DNA of 64,000 nucleotides from Antedon mediterranea (Eukaryota; Echinodermata; Crinoidea; Comatulida; Antedonidae), in the NCBI RefSeq assembly GCF_964355755.1, contig NC_092673.1:4531001-4595000 (forward strand), given 5' to 3'. Below, in pieces: positions 11,524 to 23,700 of this stretch. Both the position numbers and the translations under genes were made by a program. The first letter of the stretch is position 1. Every line of letters begins with the position of its first letter. The notes beneath the pieces were generated by a model that had not been told where the DNA came from, made no database searches, and saw only the letters and a program-made list of their open reading frames with translations.

Positions 11524-12433
11524 ATAGAAATAGAAAGATTGTTATTGCCAATATAGACTGGGCCGATAGATTGCCTATACTGTATATACAAACGAATCTA
11601 GTATTATATCTGATAGGCCTATCCGTATACAATGATGGCATAAATAAACATTGATGAAACTATTTTTTGTTTGAATTTTGGAATTTGACTATCATTATTT
11701 ATCACTGCAGAATTTGCCTATCATAACATGCCGTATTTGTTGAAGATTATACAGAGTACAGCTCAGAATTGGGTGATGACTCGCATATAATAATAATTGA
11801 ACTTTATATCAGCAATGTACAAGCCATATCAAATACAAAGAATAAAACAAAAGCACATCAATCGTCATTAAAAAGACAAACAAATCAATAAAAATCAGCC
11901 CTGAGAAGGTCCATACAGTTAAAATGTAGCTTCGAAAATGTCTAACTATACAAAATAGACAGTTTTAATTGGTTTGTTTGTACTATCTTCCAGTCTACAA
12001 ATAAATTTATAACATGTATTTCTATACAATTCATAGAAAGAGGGAACTTTGTTCATGAAAAACATCTGACTGGTACTAAAGTGTCGTGGAGGACGAATAA
12101 GTCCTAAAAAACTATAAAAGTTCGCTGAGAAATTCATAATCGAACTACTTAGAGTGTTGTTATTGTGTAACGTACTATTTAGGCCAGCTCATGATTGTTG
12201 GTGGTGAACCTAAAAATTGTCCCGCTATCATAGGCAATCACTTAGTTGGCATCATTTTGTATCACATATGCCCTAATTGACGTGACCAAAACGTATCCCA
12301 ATATTCTTATACTTAAATTAATTTTTATGACGAAATTAGCATTTCTGGACAATGTCATATTTTGTTATAAAGTACCCATACCAAGAAATGGTGATAAGGG
12401 TACACTTTAAAACTAAAATTGGTCCTTTTCAAA
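11524..12433. other. Actin 2 3' flank
   Basis: AATAAA-containing 3' end near 11641-11647, then sequence homologous to 8470-8760. A block at 12181-12260 is homologous to the upstream region of actin 2 (9232-9300). No gene seen. Confidence 0.55.
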
Positions 12434-12540
12434 CATATAAAAATGTTCGGTCAATAAAATAACATTCATAGGCTAGGCCTAAGCTACTAATAACTGACGA
12501 TTTTAAGTAAGAAATTCAACATAAAAGGTAGGTACGTCGA
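12434..12540 (+). promoter_or_regulatory. Duplicated actin promoter and 5' UTR exon
   Basis: A near-copy of the actin 2 TATA box (CATATAAAAAT), 5' UTR exon and donor (GTACGTCGAAAATATATT). It is followed, without coding exons, by sequence resembling actin 3' UTRs (from ~12590, shared TACATTTATTTATAT with 7870). It is either what remains of a deleted fourth actin gene or the working promoter of actin 3, or both. Confidence 0.6.
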
Positions 12541-12589
12541 AAATATATTCTTGAAATCTTTTTATCTTAATCTATATCTTATAATAAAT

Positions 12590-12900
12590 TATTGTTGTTA
12601 TAGATATGCCTACATTTATTTATATAAAATCAAAGTGTTTATTTCACATTGATATATGATAAGCGTTAATTTACAGTATACAGTACATTACGGATACTGA
12701 CACATAATTACAAAACACAACGATCATAGTAATTATTTGGTAATTCATGTTTTCAAAGTTACACATTATAGAGCGGATGATATCATTATGATACAACAGC
12801 TATTTAAAAAATACTTTGACTGCTGATCTCTAATTTGAAAAGGTCACTTAAACATGAAAAAATGGTTAGTTTGAACCCTCGAACCACCCCGTAGGCTATT
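12590..12900 (+). pseudogene. Actin 3' UTR/flank remnant of a lost unit
   Basis: Stretches at ~12590-12660 and ~12815-12890 resemble actin 1 and 3 3' UTR and downstream flank (7848-7920, 8330-8430, 15890-15960, 16320-16390). They directly follow a duplicated actin promoter, with all four coding exons absent. This is consistent with a deletion inside an ancestral fourth tandem unit. Confidence 0.5.
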
Positions 12901-13174
12901 GATCGCTAGATAAAGAAATAATAAATATTTATAAAACTATTTGTCCGAACTTGACTTATCAATCTTAAACTTATAACTTCCATGAAACAGATTTTACATT
13001 GTGATGATTATCACAAAATTGCTTAATGACGTATTTGTTAAAGATACAGTACCGAGAATCACAAAACAAAAGACATACATTTAAACAACAAAGTATAAAG
13101 TTCGGTGTGAATTTAATAATGTTCATTGTGCTAAAATACATTTAGACTGTATATTTGCAGATTATAAGCTAGCT

Positions 13175-15790
13175 ATGGATCATCCCACTGTTACCAACCC
13201 AGAAGGTACGTCGAAATATATTCTTTGACGCTATTTTATTTATTATTTATAGTGGCTTTAGGTGCATAGTGGCTTAAAGTACTTGAATTAAACTAAAATT
13301 AAATATAATATTATATCTTTTCGGGCAACAATCACACCTTAACCCAACCCCATGTACCTTTTCAGTATCCTATTTGTTAGTATTCGCACAAGCAATTAAA
13401 CAAAACTAAATACTATTATAACGTTATTGAGTATATATTCTTATGTTTGATAGCAATTTCCACCAATATTAACGACGACGTAAAGGCAACAATTGTTATC
13501 GACAACGGTTCAGGTATTTGCAAGGCGGGGTTTGCAGGTGTCGATTTAGAACCACGGGTCGTCTTCCCAGCTTTTGTTGGAAGAACTAGACATCAGGTAA
13601 TAGTATAGCGAATAGTTGAGAAAAGACGTCTTGTGTGTATGGTAGGCTAAAGATCGTCATAATTAAATTAAATATAATCGACAATATCTTTGTTTATAAC
13701 TTATGCTCTATCAGTTATCGTTAAATATAATAATACTATATTATATATATTATATATACTGCCAAGTTCAGAACCATATGGATGATATATGGAAGGCATT
13801 AAGGAAACATGATCCCACTCTTTTGGATGGTTTTGTTAAAGAAAGCTTTATTTGTTCGAAATTATGACGTGATCTTTTTAAAGATGGCAATAACCGGAGG
13901 AGGCAGCGTTTTCATTGGCGAAGAAGCACAATCTAAACGAGGAATGCTTACCCTAAAATACCCAATAGAAAATGGCATTGTAACGAATTGGGACGACATG
14001 GAAAGGATTTGGCACCATTGTTTCTACAATGAGCTTCTAGTTGCGCCAGAAGAACACCCAATATTACTGACAGAAGCACCACTTAACCCAAAAGCGAATC
14101 GAGAGAAAATGACGCAGGTATTATTGTATACTATTGATAGGACAGTTTTTCTACCAAAACATTGATTTCAAATCAAAGTTTCAATTTAGGCCTAATTGTT
14201 TTGAGGGAAGTTATTTCCTCTATTATTTTGCGCGTGAGATTATTCCATTCTTATAATTGGTATACTAATATAACATTCAGTAGGCGTACCAAGCAAAGCA
14301 GTAGCCGACATCCAGCTAGCTAGCAGGGAGAACCCGACGTGAAAATGTTGTTTCCTTCCTTAGAAAATAGCCACTGACGTTAAATGACAACATAGAGTAA
14401 GCATAAGTTTATATGCTTGTGTTGGTTATATATTTAATTGTTTTAATCATCTTACTCTTCCCTGTTGTACATTCCTAACGGTTCCATTGATACCATGGAT
14501 TAATGAATACTCATTAATCCATGTTGATACGTACAATTAAGGATGTGAACGATTCCATTATGTGTGCACGTCAATCTCCCTGGTCACACGTAAGTAAGGC
14601 CCAACTTATCATTTATTTGTTTGCATTTTTCGTAATTTCTAGATAATGTTTGAAACATTCAACGTACCTGCAATGTACGTAAGCATACAAGCTGTCCTGT
14701 CATTGTTCGCTGATAGCAGAACCACCGGCATAGTGTTCGATTCAGGGGACGGCGTTTCCCATGCTGTTCCAATCTATGAAGGATACGCACTTCCACATGC
14801 CATTAAACGAATGCACCTGGCTGGAAGAGACCTTACTGAATATTTAGCAAGGCTTTTTTTAGAAAGAGGTCACTCATTTACCACCACAGGTAGGCATATA
14901 CATACATACCCTCCATAAGGAATACATTTTTCTTCCATCTAATATTCGTATCCGTCTGCCTCGAAGCCGTACTAAACGCTACAATAAATCATTTGTCCCA
15001 CAATCTATTGTCACCTATAACAAATTTGTCCAACGCTAACTCATGGAGAGAACACCTGGATCGTAGACTTTTTGATATTTTATATGTGATTTTATATTGA
15101 TTTGTATTTTGTATGTATGTTTGTTATTATCTCTGCAGTGTATATAAAAGGAATTTCTGATACATACATAGGCCTACAGGAAAATATTTTTTCCGAATTG
15201 ACAAAAATGTTATTCTTCCGGTATGATAGGCATACCACGTATAAAATAATACTTATTTTATCTATAGGCCTACTAAATAACTCCTTTTTTATTTAGCTGA
15301 AAAAGAAATAGTTCGAGATATAAAGGAAAAGCTATGTTATGTCGCTCTTGATTTTGAAGAAGAGATGACCACGACCGCAACTTGTCCATCTATGGGTTAC
15401 GAACTACCCGATGGTCAGATAATCACAATCGGAAACCAACGATTCCGATGTCCAGAAGCCCTCTTCCATCCTGACCATGAAATCCACCAAACTATATATA
15501 ACAGCATACAGAAATGTGACATTGACATTCGTAAAGAACTTTATCAAAATTGTGTAATGTCTGGTGGTTCTACTATGTATCCTGGATTTGTGGATCGTCT
15601 GAAAAAAGATATTACGTCACTCGCACCCCCTACTATAAAGGTGAAAATAATAGCACCCCCTGAGCGCAAGTATTCAGTATGGATAGGGGGGTCTGTTCTT
15701 GGGTCTCTGCCAACTTTCCAACAGATGTGGATTAGTAAACAAGAATATGATGAATCCGGCGCTGGCATAGTTCACAGAAAGTGTTTTTAA
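13175..15790 (+). CDS. Actin, tandem copy 3 (extra N-terminal exon)
   Basis: Exons 13175-13205 (ATG in an exon running 13161-13205), 13454-13596, 13884-14117, 14643-14889 and 15297-15790, 382 aa. The extra first coding exon gives [11 protein letters not shown] and joins in phase to [20 protein letters not shown], so the protein starts about 11 residues earlier than copies 1-2. The DNase-I loop is replaced by [11 protein letters not shown] (two residues shorter). [14 protein letters not shown] is altered in the phosphate loop region. Six residues are lost after EALFHP. The C-terminus [12 protein letters not shown] is intact. Introns at ~41, ~121 and ~204 are conserved. The acceptor before 13454 is weak (TTTGATAG); the start exon is therefore the least certain part. 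Confidence 0.85.
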
Positions 15791-17720
15791 GTAGAAATCA
15801 TTGCATAATCTTTAATTGCCAGGAAAAACGATTGTATTGACAGTGCCTATACCTTACATACAAACAAATCTATATTCGATTGTTGCTATAAATAGTCTAC
15901 AATTATTTATATCAAATTTAAATCTTTATTTCACGTTGTATATAACTACTAAGCTAAATATTAAGAAATGTTAAAATCTTTTGAAATTTGTAAATATGCG
16001 TAATATCTCAAAATTAGTCAGCACAGCATATTATAAAATCTGATTGTATTTATAATCATGAATCACTTATAATAATATTAGTCATAATTATGATTATTGA
16101 TTTTTTTTATCTATGTGATTAGATATCATGGTACAACAACATTTTTCATATTTAAAAAACTCAAATGACGGGGTGAACTATGCCTTGTCAAGCATGTTTG
16201 TTATACAATACCTTTATTTTATTTCTTTTGTGCTGACGATTTCAAACCCGTAGTGAGGATTTTTACAGGCGTTTGTTTTTTCTGCAAAAATCGTCACAAG
16301 CTAGGCTAAAAGTTTCATACTTTCACTGCTGATCTCTAATTTGAAAAGGTTGGCCGGTACTTTGGTTTGAACCCTCGAATCACCTCGGGCTTGGATTTTT
16401 ATTTTAGGTTGTATATTGTATTATAAAAATATATTCATATTATACATGATGGCTAATAAATATTGATTATACTATTTATCAGAATTTTAGAAACTTAATT
16501 TGATTTATCAATCTCAAACATATATTTCACATTCTGATGCGTGTATCAGGCTCTAATTCATAATAAACAATAAGTTTTCACAATTAACTGTTTATCACAG
16601 AATTTGCCATACTTTTAGTCTAAGATACTAGGCAGAAGTGTTTTTAAGCAGAACTTTAACAATTTGTTATAGGCCTCTTATTACAATGTCTGTGTTTGTC
16701 AACGACCTTTCCATTCATATGTTGAATACCCTCATTCTTATAATATCAGGAATTACTATTAGTAATTCTGCTGTATTGGCTTTCTAAAATCAAGATTGTA
16801 TATAGGCCTAATATATAACAAAAACAAATCGATATGATTTTATTATATACCCTATGAAACATACGAACACCTAACTGAGATTATTGTCAAATTATATTTA
16901 TGATGAATATTTAACGTTCTATAGTGTTTATAAACAGTTAATAAATAAATAATTAAAAAATAATAAGGCATTTGTTTACGTCTATTAATATTGATATAGC
17001 CTTATTAAAAAAAGACCAAACTTTGATAGCGAGGCTGAGAAATCGTCGCGCCACCTAGCGTTTAAAAACTGCAATATAATTAAACAAATGTATTGTGCGG
17101 TCTTACACGATCATTACGTAGTGAAGTTAGAAGAGGTCCGCTAAATGTGTAAAAAGAAGACAAAAATCCAGACGATAACAATTTCTAGGAGGCCCACCCC
17201 TAGCCTAGCCATTTATTTTGCTGGTTTTGGCGATAATTAAATTAAGTTTCTGCCAGAAAGGTAATTCTGACTAATTTAATACTTTATTTGCTATTAGGCC
17301 TATATAGATTTAACATTTGTAATGTTTTAATTAATATGATAAGTTAGAACGGGTGGTGCGATGTCACTCTCTAGGCCTACTACTAGGCTATCTATCAGAC
17401 AGATGTAGGCTAGGGCCCAAGGGGGTCTTGTGGAGGCCTAACTAGTAGTCGTAGTAGTAGTAGTAGGCCCTTAGGCTTAGACGTAAAAGTTACTTAGGAA
17501 TATTACCAAAATGGTATGTTACGCTTCACATTCATAATGAGTCTAAAAAAGGATTACTTTTTTGTGCGCAAATATATTATCTGATCTTTAATGTAGAAGA
17601 AAAAAACACAAGAGGTAGGCCTAGGCCTAGCTAGGGTTATTTGATGTTTAAAAATGTTTTTGAAATATTTTATTATTTTTCTGTCCAAAGGTCTAGGCTA
17701 GGCCTATTAAAGAGATTAAA
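15791..17720. other. Actin 3 to DCTN1 intergenic region
   Basis: Actin 3 3' flank to ~16600 (AATAAA near 16452), then AT-rich sequence. The last 400 bp before DCTN1 are rich in AGGCCT/TAGTAG motifs with no obvious TATA box. No gene supported. Confidence 0.6.
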
Positions 17721-20700
17721 ATGGCAAGTGCTGGTGAAAGTAAGCCAGTTAAAATTGGTATGAAAGTGGAGGTTAAAGAAAAAGGACTAGTTGGAAAGAT
17801 AGCCTTCATTGGTGTAACCAGCTTTGCATCGTAAGTACAAATCATAATCAATACTTTTGGTTGATTTGCATACATTTTAATATCCGAAAGAGGACCTACT
17901 TATTATAACAAAACTTATCTATAATTACAACAAACATTTTCATTTTGTTAAGTGATTGTGAACTCCAACTCCAATCCAAACAGATTTTGATATAATAATA
18001 ATAATGTCTTATATGACAAGAATTATATATGACACAAAGGTATTGGCATTGACATATATCCTACACAATGTGCTTAAAATGTATGAAATCTATTTAAATT
18101 AAATAATATTTTTTTCTTTTGAATTTTAGTGGAAAGTGGATTGGTGTGGTTCTAAGTGAGCCGAAGGGAAAGAATAATGGAGTTGTCAGTGGAAAGAAAT
18201 ATTTTAGTTGTTCCGCCAATCATGGATTGTTTGTTCGACAATCACAGGTATTTTATTGATATTAAACTCTGTCTACACTCACTATCAAACTTTATGTGAC
18301 ATGTGAAAAAAATGTGATGTGCCCATATATGGTATACTGAAATAGGGTAGTGATATGACATCATCATGTCCATTATATATTGACACATCACATTTTTTCA
18401 TCACATAAAGTTTGATAGTGTAGAAAGAGATTTGCAAGGTTCATTCAATGGCAGCCAAAAGCGAAAATGAATTATTTTTTAATAATTAAACTAACTAAAA
18501 TATAATTAAATAAAATTAACAACAGCAATACTATTATGGCGCTTACTAATACTAAAAAATAAAAAAAATAAAAACTAATAAAAATCAAGAAACCATACAA
18601 AAAGACAACATTCATTAATTCAAAAATATCAATATGTGTAAAATATTAACCTACAGTACAGCATATAGTTATTAGAACTGGTTTTCTTTACAGTTGATCA
18701 TACTAGAAGAGGCAGGTGACAGTAAGGGTTCAACCCCTACGTCTTCTCCATCTACAACGCCCTCTAGCAACAATGCGGAAAGAAGATTATTAAAGCAATC
18801 TGGGGTATGTAAAACCAAATTAGTTTGTTGTACATCAATTGTAGAACTTTGATTTGCATTTTTACAATTTAAAAAAAAAATAAAACTATCTTTTTCTCAG
18901 AAACAAGAACAGCAGAATGTTTCAAAACAAAAAAAAACTGATGTGAGACATTTTTTAATATTGGGTTTTGGTTACATGGTTTTAATCTTTTAACTTTAAA
19001 TATGCGTTTTTGTACAGTACGTTGTATTATTGGAAATACATATTTATAAAATTGTTTTAACATAAGAATATTTTAAATTATATATTTTAGGTAAATATTA
19101 GATTTAGATTTTACATTTTTTGGTAGGTAATACTATCTTTAAAGGTGATATGTGTTAGTTTCTTGTGATTAATTAATATTTTATTATTGTAGCATGATTT
19201 TAGCTATTGTAGAGCCTAGTTCATTCAAATTCATACTTTTTCATATTTACATATTTATTATATTGTTTACAGTTTTATTTTGTGTGTTTTTTTTATGGCA
19301 AATTCAGGAGTGAGGAAGGAAAATAAATATGTATCAACCATACATAAAAAGCTACATTTTTACAAATTTACGCAACATAACATAAACATGATAGAAAAGT
19401 AGTGTACTAATTCCATATAGTAATCAATGATAAAAACATTAACAGATATTTTAAATGGAAAAAATGTCTATAATGGTAGTTAAGCATCCTTCAGACAGAG
19501 ATTGAATTCCATTAGTTATTTAGGCCATGTTTCCGCAGCTAAAAATGAACCGATAAAAATTAACTGATAATTAACCGATAAACTGCCTGTGGAAATGGAT
19601 TCTGCTCGTGAAAAATTAACTGATAATTATCTCATTCAAATTGTATAATTATCAGATGAATGCGATATTTTTACCTTTGACCTGAAGGAAAAATGTTTGC
19701 GTTGTGATTTGGCACTTGGTTAATTGGTAATGACAGATTATGCAACCTTTATTTTTACGGGATTGGTTAAAAAAATTAATTAATTAATTTTTGTTTTGGC
19801 TGTTTTGGCCATAGTCCTACATACATATTATTTTACTGGATAACTTTACAGGGCCTTGATAGAAGAGCATCAGAACCAGCCAAGTTAGCCTCTTTGAAAG
19901 TGAGTTCACTGTACACCATTCAATGATGCATCTTGAGTTCTCAATAATCTACCTTCATCAGTGGTTATACCCTATGCATTTGGTAGCATGACTTAGCATG
20001 CAAGTTCAGTATGTCGCATGTTTAGAACATAGATCTGGATCAAAATGGATATGTAAATTGCAATTAGTGTTTTTTGTTTCAAAAGACCACCAGGTCTGTG
20101 ATTTTTTATATTTCACTGTCATAGTTTAAATACTGTATGATATAATTTCAAACTTGATTCTAAAGGAATTTGTAAGAATAAATTAAAAGGAAAGTTCTTA
20201 ATAACTTGAATAGAAAGGTTATGTGTATAACAAACAGTGGCGGCAGGCATAGACCCCTGGTTTAGCACTCCTAAGCCACCTTTCAACACTGTGTACAGTA
20301 GTTGCATTGGACTGCTCATGCTCTGGGGCCCCTTCAGCTCACGCGCCCTTGGGTTTAGCCAGTGAGCGCTCATAGCCATTATGCCACTGATAACAAAAAT
20401 GTCATGTAATGATTGGTATATATATAATAATACTTTTCAGCATAGGTTAAAATTTAGATGTTGAAAACGTCTTGTTTAATAGTTTTGTTGTAACGTTGTA
20501 TGTACATACCCTACTAACTTTTGTTTGTTTCCTAGCCTGTTTCCTGTTCAACCATCATGTTGTGTTTGCTGATGAATAATAATTAATATAATATTTATTT
20601 TTTTATGATGCCAAATTTTAACTTTTATTCAACAGACACCGAAGAAGAAAGGTGGAGCAAAACCAGCTCAGGGTGTGAGTTGCTATAAAAAATAAAAATA

Positions 20701-23700
20701 ATTGAATGTATTTGAAAAGTTTTAACACGTCTTTTGGTTTTAATACTACTAATACCCAAGAAATTTAATTTACAGAATATGGGATTATTAATATTTTGGT
20801 TACTTTTTTGTTGATTATTTTGGTTATTTGTAGAGCATTGATGTAAAATTATAACTTGACTTGGTTTTAAGGCTATTATTATTATTATTGTCTTAAAACA
20901 AAAAATAATATAGCCCAGCATAAAATGTGGAATAGACTCAGTCTCTTCTTTTGTGCCAGGACTTATAGTATAATTACCACTGATTTAAGCAAGAACACCA
21001 CCATTCTAGATAACAGCTTTGGCATGGGCTAGTAAAATCTACAAAAAATATAGCACACAGAAACAATCCTATTGTAACTCAAATATTCTAGATATTAAAA
21101 AGCAACAGTCACTGCACCCATGTATATAAAACGAAAACACACGCTACTTCTAAGATATGGTAAGAGATACCGGACGAGCACATGAAAGGTTCGAGACCTG
21201 TCTATGCCATATTATGTGTATCGTATTTCTTAGGCAAGATACTTTACTCTCTTTGCTATGTTCTTCGGATGGGACATAAAGATGTTGTGAACAATAAGAA
21301 TTTTGTATAGGAGGAGGATATTACTCATGGTCCTATAATACTGGGCTCCTCTCTAGCAGAACGGTCTTGTAATTAAAAGTCACCCAGTATAAAAAAGAAA
21401 AAAATCAAATAGTCAAGATTGATTTTCTCAATGCTCTACTATTTTATGGTATACCTCATTTATAGGCAACAAATAATTAACTTAATAAGTTAGTTGACAA
21501 TTAATTTTTTAATAAATTTTTGAAATAGCATTTATTTTTGCAATTATATTTGTATATAGTTTCTATACCCTGACATCCCTTTGTCAAAACCCCTACCTGT
21601 GTAATGTTTAATTAGTGTTTATATTAGCATGATAATGATAAAGATCAATCCTTCCAGGCCCATAACTTACTAGTGCTTTATTATTCATATTATTTATAAT
21701 ATATTATTAATATTTATTTTATTCATTTTCCACCCATACAGTTGATGATATAATTCCTTATCCTTCTAAATGTTGTTTTCTCATGGATAAATTTCATGGC
21801 AGCATGAATTTTTCAAAACTTTCTATTTTAAAATCCTGCTATGTTGATTTGTAAAATTTATTTTTACTCTGTTTTTTTTTTGGTTCAAGCATTATTTGTT
21901 AATATTACAAGTGTAATGTAAATGCAATTTCTTTTATTTTTTATATTTTTAAATTAAAGTTAATTTTTTTTTAAATTCTAGTTTGCTTTATACTTTTTTT
22001 GTAAAGAAAAACAAATAGACTGAATTAAATTTTAATATAGTAATATATAATTAATGTTAGGAGTAGATGTGTACCACACTGTGACCCATTAATTGTGTTT
22101 ACACTACTCACATAAGTAAGCAATGGTTGCACTTTTAAGTATGCAAATAAGATGCTTTTATACTTGTCTGAGTTTGCAATTAGTTTTAAAGGGCTCACCA
22201 GTTGCAGATTTAAACTGTAGTTTAAAGATTGTCCATAGACATTTATGTATTATATTAGTTGCATAAAGTATTTATATATGATTATTCTGCACTGGCTTTT
22301 TGCTGAATTTTACTAAAGGGGTCGTCAAACACACGGCCAGCATGTGGTTCTTTTTTGGCCAGCCTGTGGTCCGAGGGCGCTAGACATTTGGCCAGCCTGT
22401 GGTCCCTAGGGCGCTAGCATGAAAACACACAGCCCGTCTCTGTGATTCTTTTTTGGCCAGCCTGTGGTTCGGGGGCGATAGACATATCGGCCAGCCTGCG
22501 GTCCCAAGGGCGCTAGACATAACTTTTCCATGCTTTTCTAAAGTGAGCCCTCTACAGCTGTTTTCATTTTCACTGTGCTTTGACAAGAATATGTGTGGTC
22601 TTAATGTATTATATTAGATTATTATTTGTTATATTAAATAATGTTTTTGGACACATTTACGGCCGCCATGTTGTTGGTTCTCCCTCCTGTTGGAATCACT
22701 TTTCAGTCTGGAGTACGCCCTCTAGTGTTCTTATTACATCTCTCTCTGTCTATGGCTCTCTGCTGGCTGACCGAAATGTCTAGCGCCCTCGGGACAACAG
22801 GCTGGCCAAATGTCTAGCGCCCTCGGACCACAGGCTGGCCATAAAAGAACCACAGGCTGGCCGTGTGTTTGACGACCCCTGCTCGAATTTTACAAGGGTT
22901 TGTTTCTATAATCCTGCACTGATATGCATTCACACTGCAAACAAATAAATAAATAAAGAGACAATTATTTATCACATTCACACAGCTTAAAAATGAGCAA
23001 CATCAAGTATATTATTCAGTATTAAACTAATATAATTGTATTATTTGTATAAAAATACATATATATATATATAAATGGCTTATATAACCAAATTTATTGT
23101 TATTCATTATATAATGGCAAGAGATCTATATATCTAAAAATAACTTATTTAATTAAAAAAACATTTATTTAGCTACAGTAGCTACACTATTTGGTTTATG
23201 CCTTAAACTCATAATAACTTAATCCGGTAATAATATATGCAGTGTAGAGTGTATTTATTGATTTTATTTTGTATTTTTTTTAGAGTACGCGGTAATTATG
23301 TTTGCTATTTCAGATTTTTTTTACAATTTTATCTTTTATTTCAGCATTGATTTATCACTTTTTTTCCAAGAATGAATACTTTGTTTATAAATGGATGTTT
23401 GTGTTTTATTTTTCAAAAATAATTATTTTATTATTTATTTTTATAACAAGAACTTTAAATAAAGACTGTAAATATTCTTGAATCTTGTTTGTAAATTTAT
23501 CATCACCACAAATGCAGCAATTGCCTATTACAGTGATTAAAATAGCTTGTGAGCACAGAATCATTCAATAAAGAAAGATGTAGAACATATTATATTCTAC
23601 ATATTTAATATGGAACATTTTATTAATACTATTTAACATATTTTCTTAAACTAATAATCTATTTTTTTGGTTTGATAGATTAAGCCCCCAGAGGTGAGGC

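Noticed and set aside
16625-16660. Actin C-terminus remnant (CAGAAGTGTTTTTAAGCAGAA)
   Set aside because: Only ~15 bp resemble the end of the actin coding region, with nothing upstream; too short to call.
22380-22783. Two overlapping frames around 22.5 kb
   Set aside because: They arise from the inverted 40-bp units of the palindromic MITE.
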